DNA from: Actinobacteria bacterium UBA2279
GTDB taxonomy: Bacteria > Actinomycetota > Coriobacteriia > Anaerosomatales > Anaerosomataceae
Length of the DNA stretch: 39,472 nucleotides
Assembly: GCA_002347365.1 (NCBI GenBank)
Contig: DDWT01000023.1
Span: 44,689-84,160 of the forward strand
Reading direction: 5' to 3'
A program made the position numbers and the translations under genes. The notes under the pieces are model-generated. The model was not told the origin of the DNA and made no database searches. It saw only the letters and a program-made list of their open reading frames with translations. Shown here in pieces: positions 24,021 through 32,819 of the stretch (its first letter is position 1; every line of letters begins with the position of its first letter).

Positions 24021-24710
24021 ATGATATCGATGCGGAACGTTAGTAAGAAGTACGTTCCAGATAAGCCTCCTGCCCTTGCCGACGTCAGCGTCGAGATCGA
24101 GCAGGGGGAGTTCGTCTTCCTCGTTGGACACTCCGGGTCCGGCAAATCCACCTTCATCAAGCTGATGTTGCGAGAGATTCTGCCCACCTCCGGCGTCATC
24201 ACCGTCGCCGGTCAGGATCTGGTCAAGATGCGCAACTGGAAGGTGCCGTTCCTGCGCCGCAACATCGGTTGCGTCTTCCAGGACTTCAAACTCCTGCCGA
24301 ACAAGACCACGTACGAGAACGTGGCGTTCGCGTTGGAGGTCATCGGCCGGAGCAAGCATGTCATCCGCACTCAGGTGCCGGAGGTGCTGCGACTCGTCGG
24401 CCTTGAGGACAAGATCGAGAGCTATCCCGACGAGCTGTCAGGCGGAGAGCAGCAGCGCGTCTCTATCGCGCGTGCTTTCGTCAATCGCCCGCCGCTGCTG
24501 CTTGCCGACGAGCCCACAGGCAACTTGGATCCTGCGACATCGCTCGGCATCATGAGCTTGCTCTCGCGGATAAACAAGACCGGCACTACGGTGCTCATTG
24601 CAACGCATGATCGCGAGATGGTCGACTCCATGCGCAAGCGCGTCATCGCCCTCGAGGGCGGCCGCATTATCCGCGACCAGTCACGAGGAGTCTATGGCTA
24701 TGGCGATTAA
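24021..24710 (+). CDS. ftsE: Cell division ATP-binding protein FtsE
   Basis: A 229-residue ABC ATPase of the FtsEX complex, which transmits division-site signals to cell-wall hydrolases. Motifs: Walker A GHSGSGKST, Q-loop VFQDFKLLP, signature LSGGEQQR, Walker B LLLADEPTGNLDP, switch LIATHDREMV. The MRNVSKKYVPDKPPALADVS opening is typical of FtsE. Start chosen at ATG 24021; GGAG lies upstream. Its 3' end overlaps ftsX, as is normal. ftsX and ctpA follow in the same direction with almost no gaps. Confidence 0.95.
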   Translation: MISMRNVSKKYVPDKPPALADVSVEIEQGEFVFLVGHSGSGKSTFIKLMLREILPTSGVITVAGQDLVKMRNWKVPFLRRNIGCVFQDFKLLPNKTTYENVAFALEVIGRSKHVIRTQVPEVLRLVGLEDKIESYPDELSGGEQQRVSIARAFVNRPPLLLADEPTGNLDPATSLGIMSLLSRINKTGTTVLIATHDREMVDSMRKRVIALEGGRIIRDQSRGVYGYGD

Positions 24711-25614
24711 CGTCAGCTACTTCATGCGGGAGTCGTTCATCAGCTTCCGTCGCAACTGGGTGATGAGCCTTGGTGCAGTCATCACTATCTATCTCTCGTT
24801 GCTGCTGGTCGGCGCATCGGTGGGTTCGAGCGTTGTCGTCAACAACATCGTGAAGTCCGTTGAAGACAAGGTGAGCATCAGGATCTTCTTGAAGGACGGT
24901 GCTGCTCCCGCGGATGTCGAGGCCTTGCAGGGTGCGTTGCTCAAAGACGAGCGCGTCAAAGCGGTGAAGTACACATCCAAAGAGCAAGCGCTCGAGGAGT
25001 TCAAGCAGACCATGGAGGACAGCCCCGAGATCGTCGATCAGCTCGAGGTGAACCCTCTGCCGGCTTCGCTGGACGTAGATCTCAACGATCCGCGCGATGT
25101 CAACGATGTCGTCACGGCGATCAAGGCGAACACGGCGTTCCCCAATGTGGCCGATAAGCCCGAGGACCCCGAGAAGTCCCTCAAGTACGGCCAGCAGATC
25201 GTGAATCAGCTGTTCGCCTTCACACGGATACTACGGACCATCGGAGTCGTCTTCATCGCGATGCTCGCGGTCATCAGTCTGATATTCATCAACAACTCGA
25301 TCAGGCTTGCGATCTATGCCAGGCGCAAGGAGATCGGGATCATGCGGCTGGTCGGTGCATCTAACTGGTTCATTCGCACGCCGTTCCTCATGGAGGGCGT
25401 CATCCAGAGTCTGATTGGCGCGGCCCTCGCTCTTGGAACACTGGGCATCGTGCAGTTCTATCTTGTACCTGTCATACGTGAGCAGTTGCCGTTCCTGCCG
25501 TTCTCGATCTCTAGCACTGCATCTGTACAGATCTCACTGATACTCGTCTTCAGCGGCATCATCATCGGCGTTGCGGGTTCCGGGCTCGCGTTGCGCCGCT
25601 ACCTCAAGGTCTAA
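24700..25614 (+). CDS. ftsX: Cell division protein FtsX
   Basis: FtsX is the membrane partner of FtsE, 304 residues. TM1 is at the N-terminus (GAVITIYLSLLLVGASVG). A large extracellular loop (SVEDKVSIRIFLKDGAAPAD through the LEVNPLPASLDVDL motif) follows, then three membrane helices of the FtsX/MacB family with YARRKEIGIMRLVGASNWFIR. The extracellular loop of Gram-positive FtsX binds a peptidoglycan hydrolase or its coiled-coil activator. ATG 24700 is favoured because GAGGAG lies nine bases upstream; ATG 24694 is also in frame. It overlaps the ftsE end, and three bases separate it from ctpA. Confidence 0.95.
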   Translation: MAINVSYFMRESFISFRRNWVMSLGAVITIYLSLLLVGASVGSSVVVNNIVKSVEDKVSIRIFLKDGAAPADVEALQGALLKDERVKAVKYTSKEQALEEFKQTMEDSPEIVDQLEVNPLPASLDVDLNDPRDVNDVVTAIKANTAFPNVADKPEDPEKSLKYGQQIVNQLFAFTRILRTIGVVFIAMLAVISLIFINNSIRLAIYARRKEIGIMRLVGASNWFIRTPFLMEGVIQSLIGAALALGTLGIVQFYLVPVIREQLPFLPFSISSTASVQISLILVFSGIIIGVAGSGLALRRYLKV

Positions 25615-25617
25615 GAC

Positions 25618-26787
25618 ATGAACAGAACACTCAAGTGGGCTGTCGCCGCCACAGTGGCGGCGACACTCCTGGTGGTCTCATTTGGCGGGGGAGTCATCTA
25701 CGGACGACTCGACACGTCTCACGTCACAGAGAGCGCACCGTCGCTGGAGAGCGCGGTGCGCGAACTGCGCGGCATCATCCAGCAGCGGGCCTATGAGCCC
25801 AGCAGCGACACCTCGATCACCGCGGGCGCGCTCACCGGCATGCTCGATTCACTGGACGATCCCTACGCGATGTACTTCGATGCAAAGCAGTTCGAGATGC
25901 TCGATGAGATGAACCGCGGCGAGTTCTACGGCATCGGCATCGTCGTGACCACCAAAGAGGGCATCCCCACGGTCGTCTCGGTGATCCCCGGTACTCCCGC
26001 CGACAAGGCGGACTTGAAGGCCGAGGATCAGATCGTCAGCGTAGACGGCCTTGAGCGAGATACGTGGGATCTTGACGAGGTAGTCCGGCTCATTCGTGGG
26101 CCGGAGGGAACCGTCGTCGAACTGGGTATCAGCCGCGGCGAGTCTAAGCCGTTCACGACGAAAGTGACGCGCGCGAAGATCGAGACGCCCAACACTGAGT
26201 CCGAGATGCTGGACGGCTCGGTGGGCTACGTTCGGCTGTACACCTTCAACGAGCGGTCCGCCGACTCTCTGCGCGAGGAGATAGCCAAGCTTGAGAACGA
26301 CGGAGCCATGGGTCTCGTGCTCGATCTGCGCGACAACCCTGGCGGGTTGCTCGCGTCGTCAGTAGACGTAGTCTCGTTGTTCGTCAAAGACGGCGTCGTT
26401 GTGACGGTCAAGGACCGTGACGGCAATGAGGAGACGCACAGAGCCAGCGGCGACGTTGCGACCGATCTGCCGCTAGTGGTGCTCATCAACGAGAACAGCG
26501 CTTCAGCATCCGAGATCGTGGCAGGCGCCCTCCAGGACTACGGTCGTGCCGAGCTTGTGGGCATGAAGAGCTACGGCAAGGGAAGCGTCCAGCAGATCGA
26601 TCCGCTCTCGTTTGGAGGGGCCGTCAAGCTGACCATCGCGAGATACTTCACCCCGCTGGGGCGCTCGATCGACAAGGTCGGACTCGAGCCGGATGTCACG
26701 GTTGAGATGGAGCTTGCGGATCAGGCCGACAAGGCGACCGACGTCCAGCTGAAGAAGGCTATCGAGCTGGTGCGCTACGTCGACTAG
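25618..26787 (+). CDS. Carboxy-terminal processing peptidase (S41, CtpA-like)
   Basis: A 389-residue secreted or membrane-anchored serine protease: an N-terminal signal anchor (residues about 7-28), a PDZ domain (YGIGIVVTTKEGIPTVVSVI, AGLKAEDQI-type loop) and an S41 core with GSVGYVRLYTF, LVLDLRDNPGGLL, catalytic Ser in NENSASASEIVAGAL and general-base Lys in KSYGKGSVQ. This class trims C-termini of exported proteins. Three bases after ftsX, it forms an ftsE-ftsX-ctpA operon, which links it to cell-wall remodelling; in Gram-positives ctpA-type genes and murein hydrolases often accompany ftsEX. A convergent gene starts 12 bases beyond its stop. Confidence 0.93.
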   Translation: MNRTLKWAVAATVAATLLVVSFGGGVIYGRLDTSHVTESAPSLESAVRELRGIIQQRAYEPSSDTSITAGALTGMLDSLDDPYAMYFDAKQFEMLDEMNRGEFYGIGIVVTTKEGIPTVVSVIPGTPADKADLKAEDQIVSVDGLERDTWDLDEVVRLIRGPEGTVVELGISRGESKPFTTKVTRAKIETPNTESEMLDGSVGYVRLYTFNERSADSLREEIAKLENDGAMGLVLDLRDNPGGLLASSVDVVSLFVKDGVVVTVKDRDGNEETHRASGDVATDLPLVVLINENSASASEIVAGALQDYGRAELVGMKSYGKGSVQQIDPLSFGGAVKLTIARYFTPLGRSIDKVGLEPDVTVEMELADQADKATDVQLKKAIELVRYVD

Positions 26788-26798
26788 ACAGAGGGGGA

Positions 26799-27224
26799 CT
26801 ACTCTTCGTCCTCGTCGTCATCGAGCGTGACGAAAGACTGCGCGTCGAAAGTACCGTCTTCCATCAGTCGTATGATGGGCCTTGCCGAGGCGCGCATCTC
26901 GGGTTCCTCGATCGGGGTCATACTGAGTACGGTCCCGTCGGCGTGAAGCTCGAACCGGGTCACGCCCTCATCATCGGTGGCGAAGTTCAAGTACGTGAAA
27001 CTCATCACGTTGAGGAACAGACAACCATTGACCAGGATCGTGGATGACTCGGGGTCAGCCATGATCTTGACGAGCGTGACGCGGCCCTCGGAGATCAGCT
27101 CCGAGTCCACGATGTAGGTGTAGTTGAGCGCCTCGACGGTTTCCATCGCACGGACCATATCGCGCGGGTGCGAGAGGGTCCCGATTCCGACGAGACACGG
27201 CGCCAGATTATGGTGGGAATCCAT
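26799..27224 (-). CDS. Hypothetical protein with acidic C-terminal tail
   Basis: A 141-residue protein I do not recognise. Start chosen: ATG at 27224 (minus strand), preceded by AGGGGAG; an in-frame codon 12 positions earlier lacks a site. The body alternates charged strands and short helices (LAPCLVGIGTLSHPRDMVRA, VEALNYTYIVDSELISEGRV, TLVKIMADPESSTILVNGCL), with no membrane segment, and ends FVTLDDDEDEE. A TGCTAGAAT element on the minus strand at 27267-27275 is a likely promoter. It is convergent with ctpA and divergent from rnr. Confidence 0.7.
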   Translation of the reverse strand: MDSHHNLAPCLVGIGTLSHPRDMVRAMETVEALNYTYIVDSELISEGRVTLVKIMADPESSTILVNGCLFLNVMSFTYLNFATDDEGVTRFELHADGTVLSMTPIEEPEMRASARPIIRLMEDGTFDAQSFVTLDDDEDEE

Positions 27225-27266
27225 GGGTTCTCCCCTGGGTCGGGTGTAAGGTAGCACCATACCGTC

Positions 27267-27275
27267 ATTCTAGCA
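27267..27275 (-). promoter_or_regulatory. Extended -10 promoter of the 26799-27224 gene
   Basis: Read on the minus strand, TGCTAGAAT (TGn + TAGAAT) lies about 40 bases upstream of the ATG. Confidence 0.5.
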
Positions 27276-27347
27276 CCGGCGCAAGCGGCCCTCAGAGTCT
27301 GACTCGGTGGAGCACGAGTCGCCGGGTGGTCTTGTCGAGGGGGACGA

Positions 27348-29444
27348 GTGAGACCCGACAAATCAGTGATGAAGGCGCTCCGCAGCGCCGCAGGCAAGGG
27401 AATGACTGCCGAGGAGATCGCCGCCGTCCTGGAGCGTGAAGACCAGGGCACTTCGGATGCGAGGGTTGAGTCCGTTCTTCAGCAACTACTGCGCTCCGGA
27501 AGCATCGTCGAGACGCGTGCGGGTCGTTATGTCTCACTCAGAGAGCGCAATCTGACCGTCGGACGATTGTCGATGAATCGCAAGGGCTTCGCCTTCGTCT
27601 CCACACCCGCAGGCGATATCTATGTCGGTAGACGGAATACTGGCGGAGCGATGCATGGAGACACCGTCGCGGTCCGGCTCGAGCAGAAGCGTCATCGCAT
27701 GGGTCGCTCCGGAGAAGTGGTCCAGGTTCTCGAACGCGCGCTTAGCCACGTGGTGGGTCGCTTCGAGCGTCACGGTGCGCTCGGCATCGTTGTGCCCAGC
27801 GATTCTCGCGTCCTCGGCGACCTGTTCGTGGACTTGAATACGGGCGCCGGGCCCAAACCGCAGCCGAACGACATGGTGGTTGCGCGCATCACACGGTACG
27901 CTACGCCGCGCGATTCGATGCAAGGCGTGATCGAGGAAGTGCTCGGCCCGGCCGATGCACCCGGCGTCGATATCGAGATCGTGATCCGCGAGCACGGACT
28001 GCACACCGAGTTCCCCGCCGAGGTGGAGATGGAGGCCGACGGGCTCGACCAGGGCGTCGAAGCCGAGCTCGAGGCGGGTCGCGAGGACATCCGGGAGCTT
28101 TTCACGGTAACCATCGATCCCGCCGACGCCAAAGACTTCGACGACGCCATTTCCCTGGACCGGGTCGATGGCCGCTGGAAGTTGTGGGTGCATATCGCCG
28201 ATGTCAGTCACTACGTGCCGTGGGGCAGCGCGATCGACGATGAGGCCGTGCAGCGCGCCACGTCGGTCTACCTCGTCGACCGGGTGCTGCCCATGCTCCC
28301 CGAGCGGCTTTCCAATGTGATCTGTTCCCTGAACCCGGACGTGGAGCGTCTCTGCTTCACCGTTGAGATGGACCTGGATCGAAACGCTCATGTCGAGTCA
28401 TACCGCCTCTACCCGTCCGTGATCCGTAGTGATCGCCGCTTTGACTACGAACAGGTGCAGAGTTGGCTTGATAGCGGTGGGTTCCCCGATGCGGAGAGCG
28501 AGCGTCTGCTCACCGAGTTCCGCAAGGTGGCCGAGGCGCTGAGCAAACAGCGTGTCGGTCGGGGAGGACTGGACTTCGACACAGTCGAGGCGAAGGTTCG
28601 CCTGGACGAGGACGGCAAGCCGATCGAGGTCGTGCTACGCCGACGTACCGTGGCGACCAACATGATCGAGGAGGCGATGATCCTCGCCAACGAGGTCGTC
28701 GCGCGTCACATGGTCACCGCGAAGGCTCCGATGGTGTTCCGCATCCATGAGGATCCCGATCCGGACGCGCTTGCCCAGGTGGCCGTGATTCTCAAGGAGT
28801 TCGACTATCCGATCAAAGACGTGCATGGCGCAAGCCCGCAGACCTTTCAGCGGATCATCGCTTTTGCGAAAGGACGGCCGGAGGAGTTGCTCATCAACTC
28901 GCTGATGCTCCGTGCGCTGGAGAGAGCCCGCTACGTAGACTATCTCGGCCCGCACTTCGGGCTGGCATCAGAGGCATACACGCACTTCACGAGTCCGATC
29001 CGCCGCTACCCCGATCTCATCGTGCATCGCCTGCTCAAGGCACAGCTGCGGGGCGCCCTGGAAAAAGAGCCGACCGCGTCGATGGCGGGCGAACTCGAGT
29101 GGCTGACCGAGCACTGCTCGATCATGGAGCGCGAGGCTGAATCGGCCGAAGACCAATCCACGAAGGTGAAGCTCGTGCAGCTGATGGCCGATCACATCGG
29201 AGAGGTGTTCGAGGGAATCATCACCGGAGTTGCGAGTTTCGGGATGTTCGTTCAACTCGACAACACGGCAGAGGGCCTCGTACACGTTCAGGTCATGAAG
29301 GACGACTACTACCAGTACGACGCAGAGCGCTTCATGTTGTGGGGCGAGAACAAGGGAACCACGTTCCGGCTCGGCCAAAGACTCAAGGTGCGTCTGATCG
29401 ATGTGAGCATCAGCGATCGCAGGATCGACTTCGAAGTGGCCTGA
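27348..29444 (+). CDS. rnr: Ribonuclease R
   Basis: A 698-residue 3'-5' exoribonuclease of the RNB family. Order: an N-terminal winged helix (MTAEEIAAVLER, VLQQLLRSGSIVETRAGRYVSL), cold-shock/OB domains (GRLSMNRKGFAFVSTPAGD, GDTVAVRLE), the RNB catalytic core with IDPADAKDFDDAISLD carrying the Mg-binding aspartates, RVLPMLPERLSNVICSLNPD, and a C-terminal S1 domain (GEVFEGIITGVASFGMFVQLDNTAEGLVHV). The family degrades structured RNA and, with tmRNA-SmpB, non-stop mRNAs. It starts at GTG 27348 with GAGGGGGA just upstream. smpB, ssrA and an ArfB-like gene lie downstream, so this is a ribosome-rescue neighbourhood. Confidence 0.96.
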   Translation: MRPDKSVMKALRSAAGKGMTAEEIAAVLEREDQGTSDARVESVLQQLLRSGSIVETRAGRYVSLRERNLTVGRLSMNRKGFAFVSTPAGDIYVGRRNTGGAMHGDTVAVRLEQKRHRMGRSGEVVQVLERALSHVVGRFERHGALGIVVPSDSRVLGDLFVDLNTGAGPKPQPNDMVVARITRYATPRDSMQGVIEEVLGPADAPGVDIEIVIREHGLHTEFPAEVEMEADGLDQGVEAELEAGREDIRELFTVTIDPADAKDFDDAISLDRVDGRWKLWVHIADVSHYVPWGSAIDDEAVQRATSVYLVDRVLPMLPERLSNVICSLNPDVERLCFTVEMDLDRNAHVESYRLYPSVIRSDRRFDYEQVQSWLDSGGFPDAESERLLTEFRKVAEALSKQRVGRGGLDFDTVEAKVRLDEDGKPIEVVLRRRTVATNMIEEAMILANEVVARHMVTAKAPMVFRIHEDPDPDALAQVAVILKEFDYPIKDVHGASPQTFQRIIAFAKGRPEELLINSLMLRALERARYVDYLGPHFGLASEAYTHFTSPIRRYPDLIVHRLLKAQLRGALEKEPTASMAGELEWLTEHCSIMEREAESAEDQSTKVKLVQLMADHIGEVFEGIITGVASFGMFVQLDNTAEGLVHVQVMKDDYYQYDAERFMLWGENKGTTFRLGQRLKVRLIDVSISDRRIDFEVA

Positions 29445-29516
29445 TACTGGCAGGATACCGTTGGGCGGCGCTACACTAGGAACTCACGTCACGATATGCA
29501 ACGAGGAGGCATTTCC

Positions 29517-30578
29517 ATGCGTTCCGAATCTCTCGATTTCCTGAGCACTCTCGTCGAGGCGCCGTCGCCGTCCGGCTACGAGCAGCCCGCTGCCAAAGTG
29601 TTCCGCGAGTACATCGCGCCGTTCGCCGACACCGTCGAGACCAATGTCATGGGATCGGTCCATGCAACCCTCAAGGGTCTCTCGGATGGTCCCAGCGTCA
29701 TGCTTGCGGGTCACATAGACGAGGTCGGGTTGATGGTCACCTACATCACCGACGACGGCTTCATCGCCTTCAAGCCCGTGGGCGGGGTGGATGCGCACCT
29801 TCTGCCCGGGAAGCGCGTGCGTGTGCACACCAAGGACGGCTCGCTGCTCGGTGTCTTGGGGCGCATGCCGATTCATCTGCTTGAGGAGGACGAGCGCAAG
29901 CAGGTCAGCAAGATGCACAAGTTGTTCATCGACCTCGGAATGGGTGTCGAAGACGTACGCGCCAAGGTGCGCATCGGCGACCCGGTCACCTTCGATGTCG
30001 GGCTCGAGTTGTTCGGCAATGGAATGGCTGTGTCTCGTGCATTCGATGACAAGATGGGCGCTTGGGCCGCTGCGGAGGTCCTGCGTCTTGTGAAAGACGC
30101 GGGGGGCGCGAAAGGCGACATCATTGCGGCGGCGACGGTTCAGGAGGAGATCGGTCTGCGTGGAGGAACGACCTCTGCCTACGGCATCGATCCCGACGTC
30201 GGTATCGCGATAGAGGTCGGACACGCCACGGACTATCCGGACGTAGACAAGCGCAAGCACGGGGATGCGAAGTGCGGCTCAGGCCCCATCATCACGCGTG
30301 GCGCCAACATCAACCCCATGGTGTTCGATCTGCTGATCGCCGCTGCTGATGCCGAGAAGATCCCATACCAGATCGACGGAGAACCGCGCGGTACCGGCAC
30401 GGACGCGAATGCGATCCAGTTGTCGCGCGGGGGCAAGGCGGCCGCGCTGGTCAGCGTTCCGTTGCGCTACATGCACACGCCCGCAGAGGTGCTGTCTCTT
30501 GATGACCTCGAGAACACAGCGAAGCTGCTCGCCGCGTTCGTCTTGCGTCTTCAGCCTGGTACAGACTTCACTCCATAA
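29517..30578 (+). CDS. M42-family metallo-aminopeptidase
   Basis: A 353-residue M42 (FrvX/YsdC-type) aminopeptidase or cellulase-like peptidase. Motifs: LSTLVEAPSPSGYEQPA, metal ligand GHIDEVGLMV, SRAFDDKMGAW, catalytic VQEEIGLRGGTTSAYGIDPD, IEVGHATDYP and a late metal histidine in LRYMHTPAEVLSL. Such enzymes form tetrahedral dodecamers that remove N-terminal residues from peptides in the cytoplasm. ATG 29517 is chosen because of the CGAGGAGG site; an upstream ATG at 29496 lies before the site. It sits between rnr and the histidine kinase. A role in disposing of peptides left by tmRNA tagging is conceivable but not shown. Confidence 0.92.
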   Translation: MRSESLDFLSTLVEAPSPSGYEQPAAKVFREYIAPFADTVETNVMGSVHATLKGLSDGPSVMLAGHIDEVGLMVTYITDDGFIAFKPVGGVDAHLLPGKRVRVHTKDGSLLGVLGRMPIHLLEEDERKQVSKMHKLFIDLGMGVEDVRAKVRIGDPVTFDVGLELFGNGMAVSRAFDDKMGAWAAAEVLRLVKDAGGAKGDIIAAATVQEEIGLRGGTTSAYGIDPDVGIAIEVGHATDYPDVDKRKHGDAKCGSGPIITRGANINPMVFDLLIAAADAEKIPYQIDGEPRGTGTDANAIQLSRGGKAAALVSVPLRYMHTPAEVLSLDDLENTAKLLAAFVLRLQPGTDFTP

Positions 30579-30648
30579 CATGGCAGCATGCTAAGCTGAC
30601 GTGGGGAGTCCTGACGGTTGAGGGGGGACGAACCGCAGAGGTGGTGTC

Positions 30649-32064
30649 ATGTCGGTCACGGCCATTCTGACCGCGTCCATTGCGTTGCAGCTCCTGGCTG
30701 CAGTATTCGCGCTCCTGCTTATCCGCACCACCGGTCTGCGCTCGCCGTGGGTCTTGCTCTCTGGCGCCATGGTGCTCCAAGCGGTACGGCGCTACATGAC
30801 GCTGCAGCTGTGGCTGGATGCTGGTCAGGTGGGCGACGGATTCCTCGCTCAAGGTCTGGTCTCGCTGTTGATCGCGGTCCTGATGCTGATCGCCGTTGTT
30901 CTGGTGCGCCCACTCTTCGAAGAGGTCACCAACCGTCGTCGTGAGGCAGAACGTGTTGCAGCCCGCTTCAGGGCGATGTTCTCGGACCACGGTGCCGTCA
31001 TGTTGCTCCTGGATGCCCGAACCGGCGCAATAGTCGAGGCCAATCGCGGAGCGTCACACTTCTATGGTCTTCCCGAGAAGGATCTGGTAGGCCGGCGGAT
31101 GTGCGACTTCGCAGCCCCAGGAGACGAGACACCCAAAGGGTCGCCGGTGCCGGGTATGCAACTCACTGCCTCCGGTGAGAGCGTGGTCGAGTCCCAGTGC
31201 ACGGATCTTGTTCTGGACGGTCGTCACTATGTGTATGCCGTGCTTACGGACGTCACGGCGCGCGTCATCGCTGAGCACCGCTTCGTGGAGCCCGCAGAGG
31301 AACTCGAAGCATTGGTCGAGGAGCTCCAGGAATCCAACTCGCTGCTCGAGGAGTTGAACAACGAGCTGCACGACAGGGACGCCATGCGCGTGAGGTTCCT
31401 TGCTGCGATGAGCCACGAACTCCGAACACCTCTCGGGGCGATCGTGGGCTTCGCCGACCTGCTGCATGACGGAGCCGCAGGAGACCTCAACGACGAGCAG
31501 CGCAAGCAGATCGGTCTGATCGGCGAGTCTGGACGCCATGTGCTTCACATTGTCGAGGAGATGCTCGACGTCGCTCGTATCGATTCAGGGCACATGGAAC
31601 TTGAACAGCAGCATTTCGAGATCGGCAGACTGATCGAGCGCGTTGCCGAGACGCTGCAACCGGCTGCCAACGTCAAATCCATAGATCTGCGCCTGCGCGG
31701 CGTTGATGACGTCGGCGGCATCTTTGGCGACCGCTATCGATCAGGGCAGGTTCTGCTCAACGTCATCGGGAATGCGCTCAAGTACACGGACAGCGGGCAT
31801 GTCGAGATACGAGCGCGCCGCGATGGGTCGCGTGTGGTGGTAGAGGTCGAGGACACCGGATGCGGGATCGCGCCTTGCGACATCGATCGAGTCTTCGATG
31901 ACTACTTCCGTGTGACCGATGGTGAGTGTCGTTCGGATGTCGGTGGGGCTGGACTCGGGCTGGCCGTGTCGCGTAGGCTTGCAAGGCTCATGGGTGGTGA
32001 CATCACCGCAGAGAGCGTGCCGGGATCCGGATCCACGTTCACGCTGGTGCTGCCCGTGCGCTAG
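30649..32064 (+). CDS. Membrane PAS-type sensor histidine kinase (orphan)
   Basis: A 471-residue kinase. Three membrane helices lie at the N-terminus (residues about 5-90). A PAS-like segment (FSDHGAVMLLLDARTGAIVE, SHFYGLPEKDLVGRRM) follows at about 105-205, then a predicted coiled coil (EPAEELEALVEELQESNSLL). The HisKA domain follows with phospho-acceptor His256 in MSHELRTPLGAIVGFADLL. The HATPase_c domain carries the N box VIGNALKYT, G1 DTGCGIA and G2 GGAGLGLAVSRRLA. No response regulator is encoded in the window, so its partner is elsewhere. The ATG is preceded by CAGAGGTGG. Its context between an M42 peptidase and smpB does not reveal the signal sensed. Confidence 0.92.
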   Translation: MSVTAILTASIALQLLAAVFALLLIRTTGLRSPWVLLSGAMVLQAVRRYMTLQLWLDAGQVGDGFLAQGLVSLLIAVLMLIAVVLVRPLFEEVTNRRREAERVAARFRAMFSDHGAVMLLLDARTGAIVEANRGASHFYGLPEKDLVGRRMCDFAAPGDETPKGSPVPGMQLTASGESVVESQCTDLVLDGRHYVYAVLTDVTARVIAEHRFVEPAEELEALVEELQESNSLLEELNNELHDRDAMRVRFLAAMSHELRTPLGAIVGFADLLHDGAAGDLNDEQRKQIGLIGESGRHVLHIVEEMLDVARIDSGHMELEQQHFEIGRLIERVAETLQPAANVKSIDLRLRGVDDVGGIFGDRYRSGQVLLNVIGNALKYTDSGHVEIRARRDGSRVVVEVEDTGCGIAPCDIDRVFDDYFRVTDGECRSDVGGAGLGLAVSRRLARLMGGDITAESVPGSGSTFTLVLPVR

Positions 32065-32091
32065 GAGCCGTCGTAGCCTGAGGATCATACC

Positions 32092-32562
32092 GTGACGCGT
32101 GAAGAGAAACTCATCGCCAGAAACAAGAAGGTCTTTCACGAGTACTTCGTGGATGAGACCTTCGAGGCCGGCATCGCGCTTTCGGGCACAGAGGTCAAAT
32201 CCCTCAGAGAGAATCGCACCACGCTGAGAGATGCATTTGCCACCGTCCGCAAGGGTGAGGTATGGCTTCACAACATGCATATCGCGGCGTACAGCCATGG
32301 GAACAGATCCAACGTCCAGCCGGACCGCATGCGCAAACTCCTGCTGCACAAGCGGGAGATCCGCTATCTCATCGGAAAGACCAAAGAGAAGGGGTACACG
32401 CTGGTCCCCCTCAAGGTGTACTTCTCGTCGAACAATCTGGTGAAGGTCGAACTCGGCCTGGCCCGAGGCAAGAAGCTGTATGACAAGCGAGATGCCCTTG
32501 CGGATCGCGATCAGAAGCGCGACGTCGAGCGCGCTCTGAAGGAGCGCACGCGCGGCGCGTAA
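32092..32562 (+). CDS. smpB: tmRNA-binding protein SmpB
   Basis: SmpB is the essential partner of tmRNA in trans-translation. It binds the tRNA-like domain and places it in the A site of stalled ribosomes. The 156-residue protein shows the family core: ARNKKVFHEYFVDETFEAGI, LSGTEVKSLRENRTTLRDAF, AYSHGNRSNVQPDRMRKLLLH and a C-terminal lysine/arginine-rich tail (YDKRDALADRDQKRDVERAL) that enters the mRNA channel. It starts at GTG 32092 with GAGG upstream. The tmRNA gene lies about 1.3 kb downstream on the same strand, separated by the M28 peptidase. Confidence 0.97.
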   Translation: MTREEKLIARNKKVFHEYFVDETFEAGIALSGTEVKSLRENRTTLRDAFATVRKGEVWLHNMHIAAYSHGNRSNVQPDRMRKLLLHKREIRYLIGKTKEKGYTLVPLKVYFSSNNLVKVELGLARGKKLYDKRDALADRDQKRDVERALKERTRGA

Positions 32563-32819
32563 GTGTCGATGCGGATGCACGCCGAGACCTGCGTGAGATC
32601 GAGTCACGCGCTACAGCACGGCAAGTGGGCTCGCCATGGCCATGATCTCCCGTGGCACGCGTCGCATTGAGTGCGCAGTGAGTAGATACGAGACCGCTGC
32701 CGCGATCGACGGCCTTGCGGGAGTACTTGGCATGTCGTTTGCGCACCCAGGAATTGCGAGTGCGCTTGCCAACGGCCACGCGCAGCACCATCGTGTTGCA
32801 TCGAGCGGAGGTGAGCGCA

